A stretch of 64,000 nt of DNA from Piezodorus guildinii (lineage: Eukaryota > Arthropoda > Insecta > Hemiptera > Pentatomidae), in assembly GCA_023052935.1 (NCBI GenBank), contig CM041294.1:103820116-103884115 (forward strand). The letters run 5' to 3'. The notes under the pieces were generated by a model. It had not been told where the DNA came from. It did no database searches and saw only the letters and a list, made by a program, of their open reading frames with translations. The position numbers were made by a program, and so were the translations under genes. Within the stretch, counting starts at the first letter, position 1; the number at the start of each line of letters is the position of its first letter. Shown here piece by piece: positions 11,428-23,468 of this stretch.

Positions 11428-11654
11428 TGTGGCTGCGAAGTTGTCAGATGGATAAATAGCTAGTTTACTGTTCTTCACTTTTTGGGTTCAAATCCTGGCT
11501 GTGGCAAAATAATTTTTTATTCTCTTATATCAGCCGTAGGGAGACCCAACGTTATGGAAACCGTCTTGGGGCTCACCCAGTCACTATAAAGGGCGTATTC
11601 AAACAAAACGAATCTCTATATTTACTGAGCCCAAGACCCTTCATGAGGTACAGT
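11428..11654 (+). mobile_element. tRNA-derived SINE, family S1, internally deleted
   Basis: The head is diverged, with B box GGGTTCAAATCCTGGC at about 11484, then ATATCAGCCGTAGGGAGACC, CACCCAGTCACTATAAAG, and the distal block TGAGCCCAAGACCCTTCATG. The segment between the TATAAAG block and the distal block is missing compared with the 27.5 kb copy. Confidence 0.7.
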
Positions 11655-11659
11655 TTTTT

Positions 11660-13534
11660 TTGTTTTTAATAAGTGACACTGAAATTCAACGATAAAATTT
11701 GTAATTTTTTTTTTAAATTTTACAAAATGTTTAAAAATTTACATGGAAATATATTGAACATTACTACTTCGGAAAGAACTCTATGATCCTAGTAAATAAA
11801 AGCAAACTTAAGCTACGAATTAAGTTAACACTTCATTACAATATTATTGTATGAACGTCTACTTCGTTTAGATTTAGCTGCAGAAGACCTAATATTGCTA
11901 ATGAATTCTTAAATTTCTTAATATTGCTAATATTGATAATTGAATTGACATATTTTACAATTTATTAATAAGTACCAATATTAAGTTTATAGCCTTAATC
12001 TTTTTTTTTTTTATTTTATTAAAATGTAACAGGATACCTAATGTTTCTTGCAAGTAATTTAAAAATTATTCTTAAATCATTCAACAAAAAAAAGTAAATA
12101 ACGTTTTCAATTCAAACTATAATTAGCTATTTTATAAAATTATTATTACCGATTTTATTCTACTTTAAATACTACAGTGCTCTAACATCGTGCAATTATA
12201 CCTGAAAATGTTTTTCATCTATATTAAATTAACTATTAAATAAAAATTAACAGTGTGTAGAAGTGACTTTAGTTCGGCATAAAAAAAATTATAAGAAAAA
12301 ATTTATTATTTCTATATTTCATTTTATCAACATTGTCGATAAGAGGAACTTAAAGTTTGCAACTTCGAAAACATAAACTGACAAACTTTGAGCCATCCAA
12401 TGAATTTTCCGAATAATTTACGACCCGTTGCTCGACAAAATAGTCTCATTCTATAATACGACATTAACGCGAATACAACTATAGAAAAAAGTGTTTACTG
12501 TTGAATTCGTAGGCTCATTTTTTTCTGATTTTATTACAATTATAAAATATGTCAAATGGCATATAAAACCAAAAATAAAATATATATTTTTTTTAAACGT
12601 CTTAAACTGTAGTAGTAGTAAATATAACTTTCTTTTCCTATATTTCATTACTTAAATTTCTTATACATGTCATATAATTTTAGATTGATTTAATATTATT
12701 TTAAAATGATTTAAAATATTTATTTCTTGTGAAATGGATGGTAAAATGAATTCATATATTGTTAAGTTTATAAATATTTATAAACAAAAAAAAAGCGTTA
12801 TAACTTTTTTTTTTTTTTTTTTTTGTTTTTATAATTATGGAAAAATCGTTTCGTAAACTGAACTATTTTATGTCTCAGAAAATAATACTCAAACTAACGC
12901 GTAGGCAACATTTTAATTAAAATTTAATGAAAAGTATATTAAATATATTTAAGATTCTAGTTTATGCCTTAAAGAAAAAAATAATGATCTCAACAATTCC
13001 AGATTTTCTTTTTTTATGAATTATTGAATTTTAAACAATTGTTCGATGATTACTAAGAAAATAAAAAAAAATTATAGATAAACAATAACACGAATAAATA
13101 TGATTATATATACATCGATTCCTAATAAATTAAATATATATTATATAAGAGATAATGACTATTTTATGAAAAATGAGTTATTTAATTCTTTTTCAATAAC
13201 ATGATTCCTGAACTTCAGCGAAACGTGTTTTATCTCACTTGGATCCCCATCGTTCAGTCATGGCCTTGACAAAAAGTTTCAACCAAGGATTCATATTATT
13301 CATTATAAAGATTTTTTAAATTAACTTTTCCACCTTCATTGTAGTTTATGTAATTTTAGAAGCAATAGTCTAACTGCACTGATTCTATGAAATAACAGGC
13401 ATCGATTATATACATATATATCTTAATTTAATAATAATAATTTTAGGGTTTTAAACTATATTAAATATTTTAAGTTTTTAGAGAACATACGTTTACTTGT
13501 CTACGAATCATTTTGTTCATTTGTTAAGATCACA
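11660..13534. other. AT-rich DNA, no gene seen
   Basis: About 1.9 kb with long A and T runs (12000, 12780-12830), more than 75 percent AT by eye, and no supported feature. Confidence 0.6.
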
Positions 13535-13667
13535 ATGTTTTATAAGTGCACACTGTCTTCTTTATTGTTATGTGTTTTTAGTGTAACGCGTTTCATTGAT
13601 GACTGTAACATGTTTAAAAAACTTGTAACATTATCCTGTAATTCCAGAGAATCGTCTAAGGAAATTT

Positions 13668-13670
<3 letters not shown>

Positions 13671-13738
<68 letters not shown>

Positions 13739-13742
13739 TAAT
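13671..13742. repeat. (AT)n microsatellite
   Basis: About 33 AT units. It is read as Tyr-Ile repeats in two spurious overlapping frames. Confidence 0.95.
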
Positions 13743-13746
13743 ATTT

Positions 13747-13776
13747 CAGCTTCCAAAACGCGTGCAGTATAAATGC
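13747..13776 (-). repeat. Terminal motif of palindromic element family
   Basis: CCAAAACGCGTGCAGTATAA followed by ATGCGGCGTAC. It matches the ends of the elements at 43421-43507 and 51056-51305 (GCGTTTATACTGC..GCGTTTTGG on the other strand). Only this end is present. Confidence 0.5.
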
Positions 13777-13792
13777 GGCGTACTCTACATGC

Positions 13793-14012
13793 TCATTTGC
13801 AATCGTCGCCATCCATCAACTCAATTATACTGACATTATACAAGCTTCGTAATTCCACGTTCTGTAACCTTCTAAATTCCTCAATGACTTCATCTCTCTT
13901 TGGACAAAATATTTTACGTATTATCTTATTCTCGAAATCGTTAAGTCGTTGTTCATAGTTCAAAGTAAGCGGCCACATTTCACATCCGTATAGAACCGTG
14001 GAAATGATAATA
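13793..14012 (-). pseudogene. RTE-like LINE ORF2 C-terminal relic
   Basis: The minus-strand peptide carries VLYGCEMWPLT, LNDFENKIIRKIF, GPKRDE-like CPKRDEVIEEFRRL and the LRSLYN block, the post-RT region seen in many insect endonuclease/reverse transcriptase proteins. The frame stays open for about 70 codons but both ends are lost. Whether it belongs with the relics at 1-385, 31.9-33.35 and 41.1 kb cannot be decided, because they cover different parts of the protein. Confidence 0.65.
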
Positions 14013-14019
14013 GTTTTTT

Positions 14020-14740
14020 GAGATGAACTCTTTTAAAAATAATATGTGAAAAAAAGAACTTATTCCTGGAATTTTCAGGTGAAATTTTTATTGTAATTAT
14101 TATTATTATTTTTATTTTATTTTTTGTGAATTTGATAATTGTCATCATAATTTTGCTAATGGCAATATACTAAAAATTTAGGGCTGATAAGCGGTAAAAG
14201 AACACATCACGAACAATTAATTCATATTATTTAATGCCGCCAGGTTGAAAATAGATATAGAACCTTTTATGAACCAGCCGAAAGAGATGAAGTAGGTGTA
14301 TTATTTATCTTTAAAAACTGATCCATGTAATATACCATTTTTATTACTCCAATCATTATTGATTTAATAAAACTATTTACTCTTATAAAGAAAATTTAAT
14401 TGGCTATCTTGATTTTTCCTCTCCTCCCCCACTACCAAAAATGGTAAAATAACCCAATAAGTTAAATTCATCCACAAATCATTGTTTGAGTTCTAGCAAT
14501 GAGTAGTTTCTCAAATTCGTCTTTGTTTTGAACGCCTTCTTGAAATTTCATGGAGTTTATTAGAGCAGTATGAGAACTTAAATTGTCAATGAAAAATAAA
14601 AAAAAAACATTATTATATCTTAAAATTATAACATATGTATGAAAAATAAGGTGTTCCTTTATAACTACTAGTAACGCTTTGAACTTTATACTAAGTTATG
14701 TTAGTAATAGTAAAGCTAATTCGACCCTTTTCCCATTCAG
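14020..14740. other. AT-rich DNA, no gene seen
   Basis: No supported feature. A pyrimidine tract just before 14741 forms a good acceptor for the tentative exon that follows. Confidence 0.5.
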
Positions 14741-14959
14741 AACCAGATACCTCCAAGAGGATGTATCATTTCCGAGTCATCAAATAACTTAAGAAATGAG
14801 AGTATGTTTCCAGGTCAATCTGTGTGTGAAAAAGCAGAATTTTCCAATTATGACTTATCTCTTGTGATACATCGTCCAGTTTTTAATGAAACATTTTTTG
14901 TTAATTCTACATTGAAAAAAAAAATGACCCATATCCTTCCGTTTCATCCAACATTCTAA
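14741..14959 (+). CDS. Tentative terminal exon, function unknown
   Basis: A strong splice-acceptor context (ACCCTTTTCCCATTCAG) is followed directly by 72 open codons and a TAA. The peptide begins NQIPPRGCIISESSNNL and contains DLSLVIHRPVFNETFFV and ends ILPFHPTF. A GT donor follows CCAG at 14811, so a shorter internal exon is also possible. No domain is recognised. Against it: no partner exon on the plus strand was found, and open runs of this length arise by chance in a window this large. It could also be an old transposon fragment. Confidence 0.3.
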   Translation, partial: NQIPPRGCIISESSNNLRNESMFPGQSVCEKAEFSNYDLSLVIHRPVFNETFFVNSTLKKKMTHILPFHPTF

Positions 14960-15439
14960 AAAACCAAACCTTTTTGTAGAACCATGTCGATAAACAATAT
15001 TTTTTTAAACGCAATATAAAACTCAGCAATTTCGGTCTGTATTAATATATCCTTTTCTCAGTTTTTAGAGCCTTTTAGATAAAATGAAAAAATATAGAGT
15101 CGACAAGACGTAAATACCAAAGTCATCTATCATATAAGAACTAACCTTTGTTAATTAAAAACACTTCATCATCTCGCCTTATACTTAGTAAAATTTATTT
15201 TATTTTTTAAGGATTCATTTACTTCTAATAACTTATTAAACTCTTATAAGTTAACAAACGTTATATTATATTTTCAGCAAGATGGTTTGCCAGATTTTTT
15301 TATGTATCCCATATTTAATTATACGGGTCCTGCCAGAAAACCTAATTGTAATGTATGTTTTCAAGAACTATAGGAATAACAAAGGTTCCTATCCTATTAG
15401 GATTATAACTATTTTATATTTTAAAAAAAACTATTTAAT

Positions 15440-15835
15440 ATGCATTTTCAAGGATTAATTTAGTTCCCATGTGAGTCCTTATTATTTTGCAGTGAACTAT
15501 CTGTTTTCATGAAACAATATTGTTTTTAAAATCTTTCATACTAAATGGAAGCATATAACTAGCACGATCCTACACGACAGTGGCAACATTCAACTACCAT
15601 AACCTCCCTCTTTACCAATAAAATATGTTCATATGTTTATGGTCTTATATCAACTCTATATTACTTTATACGACTGCTTTTATTGGATATTTTACTTTTA
15701 AACCCTATGCAATGATTTAAATGTTCCAAATTATAGTAAAAACCTAATCAAAATCCGTCCCGTGGTTTAGAAAGATTTTACGGAAACCAAGAATCGCGGT
15801 ATCATTTTATATATAGGGAGAAAAGATGAAATATT
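15440..15835 (+). repeat. Dispersed repeat R2
   Basis: Contains AACCTCCCTCTTTACCAATA, ATGTTCATATGTTTATGG, AATCAAAATCCGTCCCGTGG and a final ATCATTTTATATATAG. It aligns with the copy that follows at 15860 and with those at 36.7 and 40.3 kb. No coding frame or TIR was found. Confidence 0.7.
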
Positions 15836-15859
15836 TGAAATACATTTAAAAGGCTCAAT

Positions 15860-16215
15860 TTAGTCTTAAAGGGAATACCACTTATTTTTCAGTAAATAAT
15901 CTGATTTCATTAAATAATTTAAAAGTGTAAATAATTAATAACAATGTTAGCTTATAGATTTATAACAACTTAGTTGCAATCCGGTACGTGATGTTGTTTC
16001 TAAAATCTTGCGTACTGATTGGAAGAATTAAAACTTGCTCGACCCTGTACGACGGTGGCGACATTCAACTATTGTAACCTCCCTCTTTCCCAATAACATA
16101 TGTTCAGAAGTTTATGAGCTTACTAAAACTTTATATTAACTTGTACGATTTTTTTTTTCGTATTAACTTTTCTAAACTATTGTGCTTTCCAACGGTATGT
16201 TATACGTCTATATAA
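15860..16215 (+). repeat. Dispersed repeat R2, second copy in tandem
   Basis: Same blocks as the preceding copy (CTCGACCCTGTACGACGG, AACCTCCCTCTTTCCCAATA), finishing with TTTCCAACGGTATGTTATAC. The two copies lie head to tail. Confidence 0.7.
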
Positions 16216-16257
16216 ACCACTTTTGATTCGAGAAAAAGATATACATACATATATATA

Positions 16258-16557
<300 letters not shown>

Positions 16558-16559
16558 TG

Positions 16560-17900
16560 CTCTAGTTATTCATTAATTAAAAACACGTCTCTGATTAGAT
16601 ATAGTGTTAAATCAGAATGGACTTTTCTTCTTTTTTTTTTTCTTTCCTTTTTTCGTTATTATTCTATATATAGCAAACGGTAACAAAAAGTAAGAAATGG
16701 CTAGTGCTCGTATCTTTCTATATTTCATAACGAGAATAGAAACCTGAGAAAAATCTTACCGTTGGGTCGACCGTTTATTTTCTCACTTCGCTCCGATTGG
16801 AAAATACTTTATATAACAGAGGCTCGAACATATATTACTTTTTTTATCTTCTTCCATGAAATATTATTATTTAATATGAAAATTAAATTCATTCAATCTA
16901 TACAAACTGATGTTGACTTTCTTTTTTTAGCCTTATAAAATTATTTACTCATACGTAATTGCACTAAGTCATTATGAGTATTTTTGTCAAGTGGTAAATA
17001 ATTAAAAAAACTTTTAATCATAAGAACTTAAACTTCGATATTTTGATAGCGATATATTTTCTGTAATAAACCTTTATTGTTTATTACACTGAAATAACTT
17101 TTTTTTTTTTTTTTTACAACCGCATTAAACAAGTATAAAAAGTAAATTTTTAGGAAGAATAAAAGTCGTGAAAACATTTTATGAAAGAACTGCCCAGTGA
17201 TAGTATCTTCATTAAATAGTTTAAGCAGTATTTTTTGTGGCCATCTTCTGAAATGTTAAGATTAATATCAATTTTATTAAATTGAATAATTAGTACGATG
17301 TCATATTCCTTTATGTTAGTAGATAATAAAATTATCGTTTCTGTCATTTAATCATATTTATTTTGTTATCCAACTATACTGAATGATAGTAATATAGCAA
17401 AGGTTGTCATAGTAGTTAATTGATGGCTGTACAAAGCAGACTAGTACTAGCAAACAGTGCCACTTTATACTTTCATTTAAGACTTTCAATTAAATTTACT
17501 AAGCCAATTAAGCTGATGAATCCATGCAAGAGCTCTTTCATGGGGCTGAGTCGAATTAAAATCCAAGAACCAGCTAAAATGGCAAAAGATTTCCTATTTC
17601 AATTAAGATTTATTTGTTATTATTAATAGCAATGAATCGAAGTAGGATTAAATTAGAAATTGATAATAGAGTGGAGTGGGGTGATGGTTATTATTTTCAG
17701 CTATTTACAAAATAGTTCTTTTCTTTTAGCTTCTTCACTTACATGAAATCAGCTATTATTTAATTAATCAGTTTATATAGTGTTGTGAAATAAGAATTAT
17801 CCTGATTAGTAAATTCTTTAATCGACATTAATACTTGACATGTGTTTTAAATGTAAATGATATAATAAATTATGTTAGTAAATTCATCACTCTCCCCTGC
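16560..17900. other. AT-rich DNA, no gene supported
   Basis: Contains poly(T) at 17100-17115. A patch at 17420-17600 is open on both strands and has a fair acceptor on the minus strand (TTTTGCCATTTTAG at 17574) but no sound donor. Confidence 0.5.
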
Positions 17901-17901
17901 T

Positions 17902-19135
17902 TTATTTAAGAAAATAGTCCTTCAAGTAGGTCGGAGGTCTTGAGATGCGAATAGACCTGGAGAGTTGCTGGTCCTCTCCAGAGCTGTCTGCTCCTTGCTC
18001 TAGGTGAACAGCAGGCTGAGGCTCCACACCGGTTGGGACAGCTCCTTCACTCATAGTTTGTCCTGGTCCCAGTTGGTCTTCTTGATAGGATTCATGGGAT
18101 TCCAAACCTCCAGCAAGAGGGAGGTGCCGCAGAATAACCGTTGTTTCCTTCCCGTCTGGTAATCTTACTAGGGTGAAACTGATATTGGACTCCAAGAGTT
18201 AGACTTCTTGAACGAGGGGATCATATACGAGTATACTACTCAGAACGAAATTTCGCATTAATATTTAACCGGGCTTCACCAGGAGGGCACAGCTAGACCA
18301 TATGTGCTTTTTTTCTTATGAAAGAACAATCTCTCGTGAGGAGTAGCGGTTTAGTGGTAACGCGGTTTGCCATTGTGTTATGGGCAGGTTTTTCGAATCA
18401 AGAGCTAGAGATACAGCTTTCCAAATAATTCCAATGTACCTCTACATTTCAACAAGGACTATAAGGATTTGTACGGCTTGTAGCTATCCCTTTGGAATTC
18501 AGATACAGTTTGAGCTCTTTTAGGTTTTATTAAGGCGCAGGTTTTACGAGCCAACCTTACTTTTCTATTTTCTTCGAAGGAATACGAAGGTTTTGAATTT
18601 GCGAGAAATGATACATGAGAGCTATCCCTAGGTCCCATAATGATTCGTAGAGAGATTCCAGCTTAGTTATAAACGTGCAGTACTGCAAAATCTTTTTTTT
18701 TTTTTTTTTAACGTCATTTATTGAAATTTACAACGGTACTTCAAAGTACAACAAGTAAATGTGACAAAAGATAAATGGCGCGAAAAGACTTGAAGAAGAA
18801 CTACCCAATGGCAGCACTCCTGCTGCAAAATCTTGAAAATGCATCAACTCCTACATGTTGTTTGTTTGGATGATAAATGATATCGTAGTTGTATGCGGCC
18901 AATTCTAAACGCCATCGAGTGTTTTTTTTTTTCATGTTGGATATTTCCCGGATGCATGGGATCAAGCAAGTAAGAAATCGATTTTTGGTCGGTGAACCAT
19001 TCAAATTTTCTGCCTGCTAAACAATATTTCCACTTTAGAGGGGCTTCGGTGATTGCGTACACCTCTTTCTCTACGGCCGAATGATTTTGCTCACTCCATA
19101 AAGAAATAATAGAAAATCTCAAAAATCAGTTTCAG
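17902..19135 (-). pseudogene. Ty3/Gypsy retrotransposon pol relic
   Basis: On the minus strand 19122-18840 encodes the RNase H region of a Gypsy pol: SEQNHSAVEKEVYAI, WKYCLAGRKFEWFTDQKS, YLLDPMHPG, then after a frameshift RWRLELAAYNYDIIYHP and VDAFSR. Past an inserted LINE tail come decayed H2C2-region remains (YHFSQIQNLRIPS). The catalytic core of the integrase is missing. The end (18195-17902) is open: LVRLPDGKETTVILRHLP, a QSGP-free linker and RISRPPTYLKDYF, the usual C-terminus. Reverse transcriptase, protease, gag and LTRs are absent. The element is dead and internally deleted. Confidence 0.75.
18695..18822 (-). mobile_element. Jockey 3' UTR insertion (128 bp)
   Basis: On the minus strand the sequence reads AGGAGTGCTGCCATTGGGTA, the 3' UTR start shared by the Jockey copies here, continues to AATTTCAATAAATGACG and ends in poly(A) (poly(T) 18695-18710 on the plus strand). 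A perfect 12 bp target duplication CTGCAAAATCTT flanks it (18683-18694 and 18823-18834). It splits the Gypsy RNase H/integrase frame, so it is younger than the Gypsy copy. Confidence 0.9.
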
Positions 19136-19139
19136 ATAT

Positions 19140-19740
19140 ACATATAAAATATGGTGGAAATAATACTATGTTTATGAATATAATAATGAAGATTTTTCGA
19201 ATCTAATTAAAGAATTAGAATCTCAAAATTTAATGCTCATACAATTACCACTGAACACGAAATTAAGCCAAAAGTTGTGCTCAAGGCATGCCTCCAAATT
19301 ATGAGGTCTAAAAAAATACTGTCCGATCTTACAAAGAAATGATTAGAAATTTATAAAATATTTCAAATAATAAGAAAATCGGAAGGTACGGAAACAATAT
19401 TACCTCTTTGTGAAGTTATTCTAATCTAGCGATTTCGTAATGTGTTTACCTCCAACAAAATAATTACAAACAGAGCGAATACCCAAAAAATATCTGTATT
19501 CCATACTAAAATATTTTTCCAGCAGTATATTAAATATAAAAATGACGATACATTTTCCAAAAGTGTCAAAAAATTTTTATTTTTTAATCTATTCTCTTTT
19601 AAATGACAACCATACAAAATTACAACCAATAAATATAAAATCAAATTGATGATGTGGGACGCCCAAACTATCTGCGGTAACGATATTGAATTTAAATTAT
19701 TTTTAAAATACAATCAGCCTCACGTAGTTGCGGTAAACGA
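19140..19740. other. AT-rich DNA, no gene seen
   Basis: The longest open stretch (minus strand, 19426-19713) is hydrophobic and Leu/Ile/Phe-rich, as AT-rich noncoding DNA often is. No family recognised. Confidence 0.5.
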
Positions 19741-19749
19741 AAAACGGTT

Positions 19750-21650
19750 ATCCACAGACGACTGATTCTCGGTCCCATGTCACGTTATTCACAGACGCGA
19801 TCTCAATATAGCGGGCGGGAGAGTTATGTTATTGGTTCGCTCCGATGTCAATTATTATTCCATTTCTGTACCTGCCTTAGTCTTCACTAAAGCCGTAGCA
19901 ATTAACACCACAATAATCAATCAACTACAACAATATCCGTCTATACTCCACCAAATACAATTTATATTCCAGACTTCATTAAATTATTACAGCTGAAATA
20001 CCTAGCGATCATGTTTAGTTACATGGACGCTAAGCACACACAATGGAATTATCATACTGCCAACAAAAACGGAAACAAATATTCTAAACTTTACAGTAAA
20101 AAATAAAATTCAACTACAGAGCCAGTTCGAACCTACGCACATATCTACTCAATGTAATTACAAACTTATTATTATCGATTTAGTCCTCATTAAAAACATT
20201 TACTCACTACCATCTCTTATCGCAATACCATGGCTAATTTTGGAACACAGTCCTGTGATTTTTTGTATGAAATCTTCTAATCCAAAAACATTCCAAATGA
20301 ATGAATGATGGTAAATTCATCTTATTAATAGTAAGTTAAACTTATTATTGTTAAATAAATGAATAAAATGAAAACTATGAAACAATTTTATGCAAAGCAG
20401 GTGACAAAAATCAGTGGAAAATTCTCAGAACAGTTAGGAAACAAAAGTCCCGCCTTTGAAGCAACAAAACAGTTACGCCTATGTGGACAAAGATTAAGTC
20501 CAGTTACTGGCCAAATATTTTCAAACTTCACACACAACAGCTTCCAACTTGGGTTCAAATTATCACAACCGTAAAATCGCGAAAACAGTTCATGACTATT
20601 TAGATGACTCTTTTGAAAATAACTTGTCTTCTATCTCGCCTAAAGAAACTGCCATAACAATCAGAAAATTAAAGGCAAATAAAGCTCCGGGCAACGACGC
20701 TACTTAATTCATAGTGATTAAAAATCATAGCCGAAAATCGATTTACTTTATAACAAAAATATTTAATTCAATTTTAAATTTTCGGCATTTTCCTAATTTG
20801 AGGAAAACATCTCACCGTAATCCCTAAACCGAAAAAAGAACCAGATGCTTTTACTGGATTTAGAAAAACCATTTGATACCGTCTGGCACGCAGGACAAAT
20901 TAATTTCATTACATTTCCTCAGTATGTAATCCATATCATCCATTCTTACCCATTCAATAGAAAATTCTGTACCCAAATCAACAAATCTTCCTCTAGCACC
21001 CTTCCTTACACTGTCCGCCTTCCTCAAGAATGCTGCCAGTGCAACTCTTTTTAAATATTCCTTTATGACATCCCGACTCATCATAATGTTATGAGGTCCT
21101 TATAGGTGGACGAAACAGCCTTGTACATCTCTTCCTATCGTAAAGTTACAATAGTCAATAGATTACAACAGAACTTCAAGAAAATCAACAAATACTGCCA
21201 TGAATGGATATTAAAAATCGATCCCAGTAAATCAGAGGCCATCATTTTCACCGACCACTTATCAATCACAAAATTACTATAAACTTAACCCATATACCAT
21301 GGTCTAGTTACTTAAAATATTTTGGCTTAACCCTGGACTGATCTCTTGCCCATACCGAACATATTAATAAAAATATAAAAAAATCTAAAAAATGTTTCCT
21401 TATTTTAATAAAACCTCTAAATTCAGCTATCATCAGTTAAAATCAGATAAAAACTTATTATTCTTCATCCGTGTGGAGCCTGCCTTACTAATTACAAAAC
21501 GCTCGAAATAATTCAAAACCTAAGTATGAGAATTATTAACAATTACCTTCGTTATATAGAAATATCCACAATGATTGCAGATCTGAAACGATCCTACATA
21601 CAAGAATTAGTTTAATCTCAAACTAAGACATACTTCAGAACAACTATAAT
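19750..21650 (+). pseudogene. Jockey retrotransposon, badly decayed
   Basis: Scattered remains in the right order for ORF2. Endonuclease: GRVMLLVRSDVNYYS at 19830, a DAKHTQWNYHTANKNG block (compare GADLNAKHQQWG) at 20025, and LEHSPVIF (compare SDHSPL) at 20240. RT: LLDLEKPFDTVWH at 20848, VRLPQECC in place of GVPQGSV, VDETALYISS in place of FADDTA, and the NRLQQNF..KINKYCHEWI block near 21160. The 3' UTR is hard to delimit. Many stops and frameshifts make this the oldest Jockey copy in the window; the FADD catalytic residues are changed. Confidence 0.7.
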
Positions 21651-21659
21651 AATAAAAGA

Positions 21660-23468
21660 AACCCTAAACACCTATTGTTAAGTTAATAATGTTTATTATA
21701 CCATATTTCACAGTTTAATAATAAATTATAACTTAATAATATTTTACGCATATAAATACATTTATTTATTTCATTTACTATTTTATTATTAGTAAGTAAC
21801 TTACTTAATTTGGTTTATTCAAACAATTACTAAATTATTATTATTGTTATTATTTCATCTCATTCATTTTATTTATTCACTGATGTATTCATTTTTCTCC
21901 TTCTTAATCATTTTTTTAAAATTATTATTATTATCATTATATTCTTTTTTTCACGGAACGGCCATAGAGGCCACGCGAATATCATGACACTTGGCTTCTT
22001 TCTTGTTTTTCTTTTCTTTCTTATATTTCTTATATTCTATTATTATTATTTTTTATTAATTTTTTTAATAGGTTTTTTTATATTATTCTATCATCACTAC
22101 CTTCAAATACATGTCAAATTAGTGTAGAGAAGATAAATCCTAAATTCTTGAGTTTAAGGATTGCCGAAATAATTTGAAAATATAATTAACAAATTATTGT
22201 GTATTGTAAATATGTAAAAAAAACTTTTACGTCTTTGATCTAGCCAACCTGCCAGTTAATATATAACTAATAGACGGTTAGCATGTCTTCATGTCATGTC
22301 TTTAATAAGCACACATTTACTTCACCTAGTTATTTAGTAATAATATAAAATCTTGAAAAAACAATACCAATATAAATGAATAATAATTCATTTATCATAA
22401 TTTTGGGCATTTATTCCACGTATGAGTAGTGTAAACAACGGCAAGACATCATATGTATATTCTTTTTAACTTTAATACTACTGTTATACTTAAGAAAGTT
22501 ATAAACTTTATTCTAGGGTCAGTTTAATAAAAATAATAGCCTGTTATATCCTGAACTCTCCGAAACACAGAAATCGGATAACCTCTGATCACTAAGCTTT
22601 TCTCCTTCCAGTTTCCTTACGCCAAAAGGGCTTATTCAGGATACCACAAAAGTTAAAACCTAAAAAAAAAAAAAAGTGGAATCTTATCTTTATTTAATAT
22701 AATAAACAGAATTATTAGGTTAAGTCTATCCTCGTATATTAGTTTACAATACAGAGAAAGAGACTAGTTTCTATCTTCAAACTAAATCTTAGATCCGCAG
22801 AAAGCTAACAAAGTTACTTTAAACACAAAAGGAAGTATCTAAAGAGAAATATGAAATAAAAGCGCTCACCGGCTTTGCCAAATTATTCTTTTCAATACTT
22901 CAAAAACAATCTACATTTTTCAGTAAGCTCCTTCTATTTTGTCAATGAAAGTTAGAGAAACCGTAGCATTTGTGCTCAATAATTTGCATTAAAAATTAAA
23001 AATGAGTTAGCATAATGAACGTAATTAACATTAAATCAAATAAATATATCAATAACGATGTGTGTACACCAAAATCATAATGAAATATTCCATTAAAAAG
23101 ATGGAAATAAAAACAAATTCAATAGAAAACTAAGATCTTTTGAAATAAACGCTTTTTTTTTGTTTTGTTTTTTCATAGCCCATTTTGTTAGCTCTTCTTA
23201 AAAGCTTAGTTCTTTTTTAATCTTTACATTTTAAGGATGTCAGATGTCTCTATAATATATAATTATCTTCTAAGATTTTAATGAGGTGATGGGTCTCACC
23301 TTTTGGTTTAAGTAGAACCTTGATCTAATGCTAAAACCCAAATCTCAGTATTCTGCCTACGTTAAGGTAATCCAAAAAGTGCCAGCTAACAATATATGGG
23401 ATTATTCATAAGTTTGACCGTTTCAAAGAGCTTTTCCTCGCAGTTATGAATTCGGAAAGTTTGTCCAT
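21660..23468. other. AT-rich DNA, no gene seen
   Basis: Mostly AT-rich. A good acceptor-like CTTTTCTCCTTCCAG at 22612 is followed by only a dozen open codons. No supported feature. Confidence 0.55.

Noticed and set aside
17500..17573. Minus-strand exon with WFLDFNSTQPHERALAWIHQ
   Set aside because: Good acceptor and attractive peptide, but another frame and the plus strand are equally open, the donor (TTA/GTAAAT) is poor and no partner exon fits the phase.
17902..19135. LTRs of the Gypsy element
   Set aside because: No direct repeat pair of LTR length was found on either side.
22600..22670. Exon after CTTTTCTCCTTCCAG
   Set aside because: Only about a dozen open codons before a stop; acceptor-like pyrimidine runs are common in this DNA.
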